Assembly (NCBI GenBank): GCA_043798375.1
Contig: JAZDOS010000035.1
Span: forward strand, 1 to 14,190
Reading direction: 5' to 3'
DNA: 14,190 nt
Origin: JAPLMI01 sp043798375
GTDB taxonomy: Bacteria; Omnitrophota; Gorgyraeia; 2-01-FULL-45-10
Under the pieces are notes generated by a model. It was not told the DNA's origin, ran no database searches, and saw nothing but the letters and a program-made list of their open reading frames with translations. A program made the position numbers and the translations under genes. Below, in pieces: positions 1 through 6,561 of the stretch; the first letter of the stretch is position 1, and each line of letters starts with the position of its first letter.

Positions 1-141
1 TATGAGGTTTTTGTGCTAACAGCTATACGCGGCTAACGCTTGAGAGGTGGACAGTATCGAGCGGAACAGGTGGTCAGAATTGAGCGGGATGAGTGGACAG
101 AGTCGAGCGGAACGGGTGGTCAGAGTAGTCCGGAATACGCA
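1..141. mobile_element. Terminal end of an insertion sequence, probably IS21 family (element continues beyond the left edge)
   Basis: Positions 45-136 hold four tandem 23-bp units built on GGTGG(A/T)CAG...GAGCGGAAC, followed by ACGCA ending at 141. Multiple short repeated sequences at the termini and a terminal CA dinucleotide are known traits of IS21-type elements, where the repeats bind the transposase. The boundary at 141 is supported by an interrupted minus-strand gene that starts at 1019 and loses its homologous-looking sequence there. No transposase (istA/istB) is visible because the element body lies outside the window, and positions 1-44 contain no gene. The family assignment rests on the end structure only. 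The other end and any target duplication cannot be seen. Confidence 0.6.
45..136. repeat. Four tandem 23-bp repeats at an IS end
   Basis: The units are 45-67, 68-90, 91-113 and 114-136. They begin AGGTGGACAG, AGGTGGTCAG, GAGTGGACAG and GGGTGGTCAG, and end in GAGCGGAAC or variants (GAGCGGGAT, TCCGGAAT). Units 1 and 3 are closest to each other, and unit 4, nearest the element edge, is the most divergent in its second half. The alternation of GTGGAC and GTGGTC suggests a dimeric binding arrangement for a transposase. They are directly adjacent without spacers, so this is not a CRISPR array. Confidence 0.85.
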
Positions 142-1019
142 GTATAGAAAATAAACATTATTATCCCGATACTTACCATTATCCTGCTTAATTTGGTAAT
201 GGAATGGACGGCACCAAAATAACAAATCGGTATTTTAGCCAGGTTAAGGCCTGAAAAAGGTATCAATTTCTCAAAGCCTCTGAACCAAATATACAGATGC
301 CTCCCGATATAATCCGCATACCGAAAATCCGAATTGATTTTATAAAGATATAGGCCTATAAAAAGAAATGGTATAACCCAGAATACCATTAACGAAAGTA
401 AATACCAAACCGCCAGCCTATACCGGCTCCTCCAATTATCGTTAATTGTTATTATACCCGCTATAACCGCCGGCACAAAAAATATATATATGCCCGAAAG
501 ATATATACAAACACCGTGAATTAAACCCAGCAATAAAACTTTCTTTCTATCTAATCCATTTAAATCAAAGAGTAAGATTAAGCAATAAATAAAAACGGCT
601 GTGGGTAAAAGGTGGGTCTCTAAATCCGTGCTAAAACCCCAATATAAAGTCGAGAATGCCAAACTTAAAGACCCGAATAAAGCAATTTTGTCCTCTTTGA
701 AAATTCTACGTAGTAGTATAAAAAAACCGGCAACCCCTGCGGCACCAAAAATGCAGCTTAAAACCCTTAACGGCATGAGGCAGTCCTTGGAATATCCGAA
801 GAATTTCCAGGCATTACACCAAATCAAATTAAGTGTGCTCTGTAATAAATGGTTTTGCTGAAAAGGAGATATAAACCTACCGCTATCTGCCCAAAAAGAA
901 ATGTTTAGTGTGTCATATTCAAATCCTGCTGAATTATTAATTGAGGCTAAATAGATAAGAAATATTAAGAATCCATATAATAAAATAGTCGTTTTTCTAA
1001 AAATCATTTTTAAATTCAT
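120..1019 (-). pseudogene. Truncated multi-spanning membrane protein, GT-C glycosyltransferase-like, interrupted by an IS
   Basis: The reading frame starts at ATG 1017-1019, with AGGAAATAGG just upstream as a plausible ribosome site. It encodes about 299 residues with many hydrophobic helices. An N-terminal membrane segment is followed by a loop with acidic residues (FEYDTLN, WADSGRF), then by alternating helices and short basic loops. This resembles dolichyl-phosphate-mannose/ArnT-like GT-C transferases, which usually have 450-600 residues. The last residues (AYSGLL and stop) are encoded by the insertion-sequence end at 120-141, so the C-terminal half is lost. The gene is AT-rich compared with the metabolic genes to its right. 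A surface-polysaccharide or protein glycosylation role is inferred from topology; no catalytic motif is firmly recognised. It could still be translated as a truncated protein. Confidence 0.65.
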
Positions 1020-1145
1020 AAACCTATTTCCTGTATATCTTCAGACTTTTTTGGACACTTCGGCATTATTTAAGTTTGGACTTGATACCGGCATGGGTCA
1101 TTGTTTTGGTTAATGTTGCTACCTTCCAGATTATACGTCTTTCTG

Positions 1146-1165
1146 CGTTTAAACGTCAAACGTTT
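1146..1165. promoter_or_regulatory. Overlapping inverted repeats, possible operator
   Basis: CGTTTAAACG (1146-1155) is a perfect palindrome. It overlaps a second inverted repeat, AAACGT (1151-1156) and ACGTTT (1160-1165), separated by CAA. Three AAACG/CGTTT half-sites in 20 bp look like a binding site for a dimeric regulator. The site lies in the divergent spacer between the truncated membrane-protein gene and the small-protein/nucleotidyltransferase pair, about 70 bp upstream of the -10 box of the pair. This is a pattern-based suggestion only. Confidence 0.3.
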
Positions 1166-1234
1166 CTTTTCAAGGAGGGTTTTTATTTGACGTATAATGA
1201 AAACAGGTTAGAGGGGTTTTCTTTTTCGAAAATA

Positions 1235-1252
1235 TGGTATAATATAAACATG
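1235..1252 (+). promoter_or_regulatory. Extended -10 promoter placing transcription start at the ATG (leaderless)
   Basis: TGGTATAAT at 1235-1243 matches the extended -10 consensus TGnTATAAT, which explains why no good -35 hexamer is found 17 bp upstream. The expected start of transcription, about 7 bp downstream of the box, falls on or beside the ATG at 1250, so the mRNA would have no leader. A competing signal exists: a strong Shine-Dalgarno sequence AAGGAGGG (1172-1179) stands 7 nt before an in-frame TTG at 1187. Confidence 0.5.
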
Positions 1253-1453
1253 CCGCGTCCGATGAAAAAGATATGGATAAATAAGGCGGGTTCGTTTAAA
1301 GAAGCCGCAGAATTTGATTCCGCTTATTACGCTAAGATGTCGGAAGCGGAACGGATAGGAACTATGCAATTTTTGCGGGAAGTTTACCTTAAATTTAAGG
1401 GCTCGAGGAATGCGCACGGAAAAAGACTTCGAAGAGTTATTAAGGTTATTTAA
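1250..1453 (+). CDS. Small basic protein paired with a nucleotidyltransferase (putative toxin-antitoxin partner)
   Basis: Starting from ATG 1250 the product is 67 residues. It has a KKIWINKAGSF opening, a central segment with EFDSAYY and MSEAERIGTMQFLRE, and a strongly basic tail KRLRRVIKVI. Small proteins of this pattern commonly precede AbiEii/DUF6036-like nucleotidyltransferase genes in bacterial genomes, which is the arrangement here: the next gene overlaps it by 44 nt. I infer a role as partner or antitoxin, possibly binding DNA or RNA through the basic tail; nothing in the sequence proves this. Alternative starts are ATG 1262 and an upstream TTG 1187 with a much better ribosome site, which would add 21 residues unlike the family. 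ATG 1250 was preferred because of the adjacent extended -10 promoter. Confidence 0.65.
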   Translation: MPRPMKKIWINKAGSFKEAAEFDSAYYAKMSEAERIGTMQFLREVYLKFKGSRNAHGKRLRRVIKVI

Positions 1454-1868
1454 CAAAAATAAGGTAAGATATTGCGTCATCGGCGCTTATGCCGTTGCTT
1501 TTTATGCCGAGCCCAGATATACAAAAGACATGGATATCTTTGTGGAGCCGGACAAGGACAATGCCCGCAGAATAATAAAATCACTTGCGGAATTCGGGTT
1601 CAAAAGTTTAACTCTCAAGGAAAAAGATTTAATCCGAAAAGGGAAAATCGTTCAGCTTGGTTATGAGCCTGTACGGATCGACTTAATAACCTCCATAGAA
1701 GGCTGTGGCTTTCAGGAGGTGTGGGAAAACAGGGTTATCGGTAACTATGGAAAGCAGAAAACATCTTTTATAGGGCTTAAGGAATTGATAAAAAATAAGA
1801 AAAAATCAGGACGTAAACAGGATAGCGTTGACGTCTCTATATTAATGACGCGAAAAAGGAAGGCTTAA
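1410..1868 (+). CDS. Nucleotidyltransferase, MNT/AbiEii-like (DUF6036 type)
   Basis: The 152-residue product has the minimal nucleotidyltransferase fold signature: GAYAVAFYAEPRYTKDMDIF, with G25, the metal-binding pair D40 and D42, and the third carboxylate D91 in RIDLIT. Proteins of this class transfer nucleotides to proteins or tRNA in toxin-antitoxin modules (AbiEii, MenT, MNT) or are the antitoxic half of HEPN-MNT systems. The catalytic triad appears intact. The start overlaps the upstream small gene by 44 nt and is preceded by GAGG, so translation is probably coupled. The C-terminus is lysine-rich and carries KSGRKQDSVDVSIL, matching the usual GR.QDL.D motif with a substitution (S for L). 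The gene shares the AT-rich composition of its partner. Its target is unknown. A stand-alone housekeeping role is less likely than a TA or defence role. Confidence 0.75.
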   Translation: MRTEKDFEELLRLFNKNKVRYCVIGAYAVAFYAEPRYTKDMDIFVEPDKDNARRIIKSLAEFGFKSLTLKEKDLIRKGKIVQLGYEPVRIDLITSIEGCGFQEVWENRVIGNYGKQKTSFIGLKELIKNKKKSGRKQDSVDVSILMTRKRKA

Positions 1869-1898
1869 GCTGACAATCAAATTCAACGGGAGGAAAAT

Positions 1899-2132
1899 AT
1901 GGAAAAGATCGCAGTACTAATAATTACCTGCCTGTTTCTTGCAGGATGGGGAATCGCCGGTTATTGCCAGGATGAAGGCGAATCCGATGCCGGAACGGAC
2001 AGCGGCATAGAACAGTCTGAATCCGTGATCGGAGAAAATCTTGATTCTGAAATAGAGGAAAACCAGGCTCAAGCCGAAGCCGATATAGGCCAAATGGAAG
2101 AGTCGATGGATATTGGCAGTGCTGCCAATTAA
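1899..2132 (+). CDS. Small acidic exported protein
   Basis: This 77-residue product starts at ATG 1899 behind a good ribosome site (GGGAGG). Residues 1-24 form a Sec signal sequence with a hydrophobic core (IAVLIITCLFLAGW), and cleavage is expected near GYCQ/DEG. The cysteine at 23 lacks a lipobox (preceded by Y), so a lipoprotein is unlikely. The mature part, about 53 residues, is almost entirely acidic or polar (D, E, Q, S), with no hydrophobic core, and is probably disordered. No family is recognised. Its end overlaps the start of the sialidase-like gene by 20 nt, which suggests translational coupling. It might bind cations or shield a partner, but this is speculative. Confidence 0.6.
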   Translation: MEKIAVLIITCLFLAGWGIAGYCQDEGESDAGTDSGIEQSESVIGENLDSEIEENQAQAEADIGQMEESMDIGSAAN

Positions 2133-3207
2133 ACGAAAGATCATTTTTGCGTTATCCGGACTTTTCCTGGTAATCATATCTTTTACCGCTGCCCCGGCAG
2201 ATACGTCCGCGGAACAGGTTAATTCCTATTCCAGCCTGCCTTATAGGGAACTAATATGTGAACCCGGAGAGATCCCATCGTCTCATGCGCCAACCATTGT
2301 GGAACTGCCCGGAAGAGAGTTATGGACCGTCTGGTACGCGCCTGTGCCCGGTGTCTCTAATAAGGTGCCAGGCACCTCTAATAAGGCGGTCCTGTGGGGC
2401 GCGAGAAAACCGGCCGGCGCCGGCAAATGGGCCGCCCCCTCAATCGTTAACAGCGCCCCCGGCCTTTCCAATAAAAATCCGGTGCTCTATTTGGGACGGG
2501 ATAATAAATTATTCCTGTTTTGGGCGGAGGAGAGGAGATGGTTCAAATGGCCCCGGGATACGTTGAAGATGAAAATATCCGGAGATTTCGGCCGCACGTG
2601 GAGTGAGCCTCGAAACGTTGGGACACCGGTCGGGTTCCTGCCGAGAACCAATCCTATAAATCTCATCGACGGGCGGATCCTTCTACCCGTATATACGGAT
2701 TACACCACATCTTCCGCGGTGATCACTTCCAGGGACGGCGGCATGACCTGGTCGGCGCCGAAATATATACTTTTCCTGTTCGGCATTCAGCCCACCGTAA
2801 TTCAGCGCTCGGATTTGAGTTTATTCGCGCTTACACGGACGGGCATGTGGCCGCGCCTGTCATGGAAGACGGTAAGCTATAATCTCGGCCGCAACTGGAA
2901 AAATCAATGGGTTTCCAATGTCAAAAATCCGGGCTGCTCCCTCGAAATGATAAAACTTAAAAGCGGCAACGTCGCCCTGGTATTCAATGATTCCAAGACA
3001 AGCCGTGAAAGTATAAGCATCGCCCTATCCCATGACGACGGCAGGACATGGCCGCACGTAAAAGTGATCGATTTTAAATCCGGCAGTATCAACATTTACC
3101 CTTCCATCATACAGGACTCTTCCGGGCTTATCCACGTGGTATACTCTTACGATTGCAGGCAGAGCATCGCCCATTTTGTGACGGATGAAAAATGGATAGA
3201 AGGGTAG
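2113..3207 (+). CDS. Exported sialidase-like protein with BNR/Asp-box repeats (BNR_2 family)
   Basis: The 364-residue product has an N-terminal signal sequence (KRKIIFALSGLFLVIISF, cleaved near APADTSA) and a six-bladed-propeller-like body. Asp boxes (S.D.G.TW) are clear at 156-163 (SGDFGRTW), 206-213 (SRDGGMTW) and 306-313 (SHDDGRTW), with a degenerate one at 255-262 (SYNLGRNW). The opening SSHAPTIVELP, the NPINLIDGRILLPVY segment and the FNDS...ISIALSHDDG block match bacterial and plant BNR_2 proteins annotated as putative exo-alpha-sialidases. The substrate is not shown; many members act on other glycans or are uncharacterised. The start is TTG 2113 or GTG 2119, since no in-frame ATG precedes the signal peptide. 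Residues 78-91 are a duplicated heptad (VPGVSNK, VPGTSNK), with a related PGLSNK at 116-121. The flavodoxin gene follows after 3 nt. Confidence 0.8.
   Translation: MAVLPIKRKIIFALSGLFLVIISFTAAPADTSAEQVNSYSSLPYRELICEPGEIPSSHAPTIVELPGRELWTVWYAPVPGVSNKVPGTSNKAVLWGARKPAGAGKWAAPSIVNSAPGLSNKNPVLYLGRDNKLFLFWAEERRWFKWPRDTLKMKISGDFGRTWSEPRNVGTPVGFLPRTNPINLIDGRILLPVYTDYTTSSAVITSRDGGMTWSAPKYILFLFGIQPTVIQRSDLSLFALTRTGMWPRLSWKTVSYNLGRNWKNQWVSNVKNPGCSLEMIKLKSGNVALVFNDSKTSRESISIALSHDDGRTWPHVKVIDFKSGSINIYPSIIQDSSGLIHVVYSYDCRQSIAHFVTDEKWIEG
2344..2385 (+). repeat. 21-bp tandem duplication containing the palindrome GGTGCCAGGCACC
   Basis: Units 2344-2364 and 2365-2385 are identical at 17 of 21 positions, and both encode VPGxSNK within the sialidase-like protein. 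At the junction the sequence GGTGCCAGGCACC (2364-2376) is a perfect odd palindrome. The four differences between units are what create the palindrome, so it arose by substitution after duplication or came in with an inserted repeat. The reading frame is kept. Confidence 0.75.
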
Positions 3208-3210
3208 CGG

Positions 3211-3690
3211 ATGAAGAGCCTCATAACCTATTATTCGTTCAGCGGTAATACGGACAGGATCGTGAAGATTTTCAGTAAAATTTTAGAGGCTAAAGGCGCC
3301 GTCGATATCCAGCGGCTTAAACTTAAAGATGAAGCGAAGACGTTCATCGGGCAATGCAGGGCCGCGCGCCGCAGAGAAAAGCCGGAGCTCGAAGGCAGCG
3401 TCAAATATGACGCCGCCTCATACGACCTGATACTTCTGGGTTCTCCTGTGTGGGCGTTTGTGCCGACACCGGCGATAAATACGTTTCTTGATAAGGTTTC
3501 GGGGTTGAGCGGGAAGAGAGCCGTTGTGTTATTGACTTCGGGCAGCGGCCTCGGCGTCGGCAACTGCTTCAAAAATATACGAAAAATCCTTGAGACTAAA
3601 GGCGCCGGCCGGATCGACGAGATAAACATTCCTGACAAAAAGAATAGAGACGGGGATTTTGTAACATCATCGCTGCAGAAAATTTTATAA
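3211..3690 (+). CDS. Flavodoxin-family protein
   Basis: The product has 159 residues, the normal size for a short-chain flavodoxin. The N-terminal strand MKSLITYYSF is followed by the FMN phosphate loop SFSGNTDRI (9-17), a variant of the T.TGNT signature. The segment YDLILLGSPVWAFVPTPAIN (70-90) is the loop that stacks on the isoalloxazine ring in flavodoxin/NAD(P)H-oxidoreductase-like proteins, and GSGLGVGN supplies the third binding loop. It is cytoplasmic, without signal or membrane segments. A one-electron carrier or small flavin reductase role is expected from the family; its partner is unknown. It begins 3 nt after the sialidase-like gene and ends 7 nt before the 40-bp palindrome, so it is likely the last gene of that transcript or is attenuated from the dehydrogenase gene. 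Confidence 0.85.
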   Translation: MKSLITYYSFSGNTDRIVKIFSKILEAKGAVDIQRLKLKDEAKTFIGQCRAARRREKPELEGSVKYDAASYDLILLGSPVWAFVPTPAINTFLDKVSGLSGKRAVVLLTSGSGLGVGNCFKNIRKILETKGAGRIDEINIPDKKNRDGDFVTSSLQKIL

Positions 3691-3697
3691 TACCGAT

Positions 3698-3737
3698 ATG
3701 ACCTACGCGGACGGCGTACGCCGACCGCGTAGGTCAT
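3698..3737. repeat. 40-bp near-perfect palindrome between flavodoxin and dehydrogenase genes
   Basis: Arms ATGACCTACGCGG (3698-3710) and CCGCGTAGGTCAT (3725-3737) are exact reverse complements. Between them is the perfect 12-bp palindrome CGGCGTACGCCG (3712-3723), flanked on each side by one A, so only A-A faces A-A in the stem. The RNA would form a stem of 13 bp plus up to 6 bp. There is no T-tract after it, so it is not a classical terminator. It could be a dispersed REP-like element, an mRNA stabiliser, or a regulator site. It carries an ATG in frame with the dehydrogenase gene that can mislead start prediction. Confidence 0.85.
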
Positions 3738-3748
3738 CAGGGTTAACT

Positions 3749-4783
3749 ATGCGCGTTGCGACATACTACAGCAATAATGATATACGGCTGGAGGAGAGGC
3801 CGAAGCCCGCGATAGGCGATGGCGAGCTTCTCGTGCGTGTCGAGGCGAGCGGTATTTGCGGGACGGACTGCCTGGAGTGGTACCGCGTAAATCGCGTGCC
3901 GCTCGTTCCGGGGCACGAAATTGCCGGAGTTGTGGCCGAGGCCGGCCGCGGCATCAATCGGTATAAAGTCGGCGACAGAATCTCGGCGTCGCACCATGTG
4001 CCGTGCGGAGAATGCCGTTTTTGCAAAGACGGCCACGAGTCGGCCTGCGAAACGCTTCGAAAGACCAATTTTGATCCGGGCGGATTTTCCGAATTTGTCC
4101 GCATTCCGAAAATCAACATCGAAAAAGGCGGCGTCTATTTACTGCCGAAAAGCGTATCGTTTGAGGAAGCGACATTTATCGAGCCGCTGGCGTGCGTTAT
4201 AAGAGGCCAGAGGCTGTCCGGCCTTAAAAAAAGCAAGTCGGTTCTTATTATCGGAAGCGGAATTTCGGGCCTGCTCCATATTCAGCTCGCGAAGCTTATC
4301 GGGGCTAATGTTATAATAGCGACGGATATTTCGGAATTCAGGCTGAAGGCCGCGAAGAAATTCGGGGCCGATCACGCGATAAACGCGGAAGGCTATACTC
4401 CGGAAAGGTTAAAAAGCCTGAACGATGGATATCTGGCCGACTATGTGGTTATTTGCGCCGGCGCAACGCCCGCTTTTGAACAAGGATTGCGGTCTGTCGA
4501 GCGCGGCGGCACGGTCCTCATATTCGCGGCAGCCGGCTTAGATGCGACAATGCCGGTTCCCATAAACGATATATTCTGGCGTAACGAAATTACTATTACA
4601 AGCTCCTACGCCGGAAGCCCCGACGACCACCGCAAGGCTCTGGAAAAAATTGCCTCGCGTAAAATCAACGTTTATGATATGATAACGCATCGGTTTGGAC
4701 TCGGCGAGACGGGCCGGGGATTCAAGCTTGTCGCCGAAGCGAAAGATTCGATCAAGGTTATAATAGAACCACAGAGGAAATAA
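3749..4783 (+). CDS. Zinc-dependent medium-chain alcohol/polyol dehydrogenase
   Basis: The 344-residue product is of normal length for the MDR superfamily. Catalytic zinc ligands are C37 (GICGTD), H56-E57 (GHE) and E145 (FIEPLACV). A structural zinc site is formed by C86, C89, C92 and C100. The Rossmann motif GSGISG lies at 169-174, and D193 at the end of strand two (IIATDIS) indicates NAD preference. The layout is like sorbitol, threonine and galactitol dehydrogenases; the substrate cannot be chosen from sequence. The start is ATG 3749 (MRVATYY), with AGGG a few bases before it. An ATG at 3698 inside the palindrome would add 17 non-homologous residues. The stop overlaps the pckG start by 1 nt (TAATG), implying coupled translation. 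Confidence 0.9.
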   Translation: MRVATYYSNNDIRLEERPKPAIGDGELLVRVEASGICGTDCLEWYRVNRVPLVPGHEIAGVVAEAGRGINRYKVGDRISASHHVPCGECRFCKDGHESACETLRKTNFDPGGFSEFVRIPKINIEKGGVYLLPKSVSFEEATFIEPLACVIRGQRLSGLKKSKSVLIIGSGISGLLHIQLAKLIGANVIIATDISEFRLKAAKKFGADHAINAEGYTPERLKSLNDGYLADYVVICAGATPAFEQGLRSVERGGTVLIFAAAGLDATMPVPINDIFWRNEITITSSYAGSPDDHRKALEKIASRKINVYDMITHRFGLGETGRGFKLVAEAKDSIKVIIEPQRK

Positions 4784-6558
4784 TGTCAACGCCGCTCGAA
4801 AACTGGGTTGAGGAACAGGCAGCTCTGACCAAGCCCGACAGGATCTATTGGTGCGATGGATCCGAAGAAGAGGCGCGCCGGCTTATAGAGATCGGCATGA
4901 AGGAAGAGAAGATCGCGAATCAACCCATCTTCCGCGAACTCAACCACAAGACATTCCCGAATTCATACCTTCACAGGAGCCATCCTACGGACGTGGCGCG
5001 CACGGAGCACCTTACCTTCGTCTGCCATCCCGACAAAGAAACGGCAGGGCCGAACAACAACTGGATGAATCCTGATGAGGCGAGAGAGAAGATGCGAAAA
5101 ATTTCCTCGGGGTGCATGCGGGGAAAGACGATGTATGTCCTTCCGTATATGATGGGCCATCCGAAGTCACCGTATGCGAAGGCGTGCGCCCAGCTTACGG
5201 ACGTAACATATGTCGCGATAAGCATGCGCATAATGACGCGGATGAGCAAGGAAGCCATTGACAAGATCGGAAGCCGCGAAGATTTCGTTAAAGGATTGCA
5301 CTCCGTAGGCGATTTTGACCCGAATAAACGTTTTATCATGCATTTCCCGGAGGAGAATTTTGTCTGGAGCGTGGGTTCGGGGTACGGCGGCAACGCCCTT
5401 CTCGGGAAAAAATGTTTTTCATTGAGGCTCGCGTCATATCTCGGCCTGCAGGAAGGCTGGCTTGCCGAGCACATGGTTATCATGGGCATTCAGGATCCGC
5501 GCGGAGACATCACGTACGTCACCGCGGCGCTTCCCAGCGCATGCGGAAAGACGAACCTTGCCATGCTCGAATCGGCGCTTCCCGGCTACAAGGTCTGGAC
5601 GATCGGAGACGATATCGCATGGCTCAACATCGGGCCCGACGGCAGATTGTGGGCGATAAATCCCGAGACCGGATTCTTCGGTGTTGCGCCCGGCACATCG
5701 ATGAAGACGAACCCCAACATGATGAGGACGTTGAAAAAAGGGACGTTCCTTCCGACATTATTTACCAACACAGCGCTTAACACGGATACTAACGAGCCGT
5801 GGTGGAAGGGGATCGACGGTACTGTGCCGAAAAACCTGGTTGACTGGCAGGGAAACAAGTGGGACAGCTCGATGAATACGAAGGCCGCCCATCCGAATTC
5901 GCGATTTACCGTGTCTATCACCCAGTGCCCGGCGCTGTCGCCGGAATTTGATAATCCGAAAGGCGTTCCTGTCTCGGCCATAATATTCGGGGGTAAACGC
6001 ACTCAGGTTAAGCCGCTTGTAGTCGAAGGGCTGAACTGGCAGAACAATGTCTTTCTGGGATCGAGGATGGGCTCGGAGACGACTGCCGCCGCGATTCATC
6101 AGGAAGGCGTTGTGAGGCGCGACCCGATGGCGATGCTTCCGTTCTGCGGCTACAACATGGCGGATTACTTCGGCCACTGGCTTAATATAGGTAAAAGGCT
6201 CAAGCGGCCGCCAAAGGTATTTTCGGTCAACTGGTTCAGGGCCGACGATAAAGGCAATTACATCTGGCCGGGATTCGGCGAGAATATAAGAGTGCTGAAA
6301 TGGGTCATCGACAGATGCCATAATAAAGTAGGCGCAAAAGAGACGCCGATAGGCCTGGTGCCTCACCTGAAGGACATCGACCTCTCAGACTTGAGTATAA
6401 ACAAAGAAAATCTCGAGAAATTATTCGAAGTCGATAAAAAGGGGTGGCTGCGCGAAGCTGAAGACATAAAAACATTTTTCGAAAAGTTCGGCGGCAAAAT
6501 GCCGAAGGAAATTTGGGAAGAGTATCACAGGATGAGGGCAAAACTTGAAGGGAGTTAA
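4783..6558 (+). CDS. pckG: Phosphoenolpyruvate carboxykinase, GTP-dependent
   Basis: The 591-residue enzyme interconverts oxaloacetate plus GTP with PEP, CO2 and GDP, the entry step of gluconeogenesis; in anaerobes it may also run toward oxaloacetate. Hallmarks of the GTP class are seen: R73 in VARTEH (substrate contact), SGYGGNALLGKKC (199-211) with the Mn ligand K209, H230 in AEHM, the P-loop PSACGKTN (251-258) with the hyper-reactive C254, and D277-D278 in GDDIAW. The C-terminal nucleotide-binding part (NWFR, WPGFGENIRVLKW) is intact. Length is near the usual 600-620. It overlaps the dehydrogenase stop by 1 nt, with GAGG upstream, and an aldolase-family gene follows 3 nt after its stop. 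The cluster suggests common control of lower gluconeogenesis. Identity is very sure; the physiological direction is not. Confidence 0.97.
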   Translation: MSTPLENWVEEQAALTKPDRIYWCDGSEEEARRLIEIGMKEEKIANQPIFRELNHKTFPNSYLHRSHPTDVARTEHLTFVCHPDKETAGPNNNWMNPDEAREKMRKISSGCMRGKTMYVLPYMMGHPKSPYAKACAQLTDVTYVAISMRIMTRMSKEAIDKIGSREDFVKGLHSVGDFDPNKRFIMHFPEENFVWSVGSGYGGNALLGKKCFSLRLASYLGLQEGWLAEHMVIMGIQDPRGDITYVTAALPSACGKTNLAMLESALPGYKVWTIGDDIAWLNIGPDGRLWAINPETGFFGVAPGTSMKTNPNMMRTLKKGTFLPTLFTNTALNTDTNEPWWKGIDGTVPKNLVDWQGNKWDSSMNTKAAHPNSRFTVSITQCPALSPEFDNPKGVPVSAIIFGGKRTQVKPLVVEGLNWQNNVFLGSRMGSETTAAAIHQEGVVRRDPMAMLPFCGYNMADYFGHWLNIGKRLKRPPKVFSVNWFRADDKGNYIWPGFGENIRVLKWVIDRCHNKVGAKETPIGLVPHLKDIDLSDLSINKENLEKLFEVDKKGWLREAEDIKTFFEKFGGKMPKEIWEEYHRMRAKLEGS

Positions 6559-6561
6559 TGT

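Noticed and set aside
45..136. Possible CRISPR array from four regular repeats
   Set aside because: The 23-bp units are directly adjacent with no spacers and coincide with an IS end; no cas genes are present.
601..861. Plus-strand ORF opposite the GT-C-like gene
   Set aside because: It is antisense to a coherent membrane-protein frame, has no ribosome site and its product resembles nothing I recognise.
1899..1970. Lipoprotein signal in the small acidic protein
   Set aside because: Cysteine 23 is preceded by tyrosine and lacks a lipobox; an ordinary Sec cleavage site fits better.
3698..3748. N-terminal extension of the dehydrogenase from ATG 3698
   Set aside because: The ATG lies inside the palindrome and adds 17 residues absent from the family; ATG 3749 begins the conserved fold.
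4971..6366. Long minus-strand and alternate-frame ORFs inside pckG
   Set aside because: They are shadows of a GC-rich, highly conserved pckG frame and lack ribosome sites or recognisable domains.
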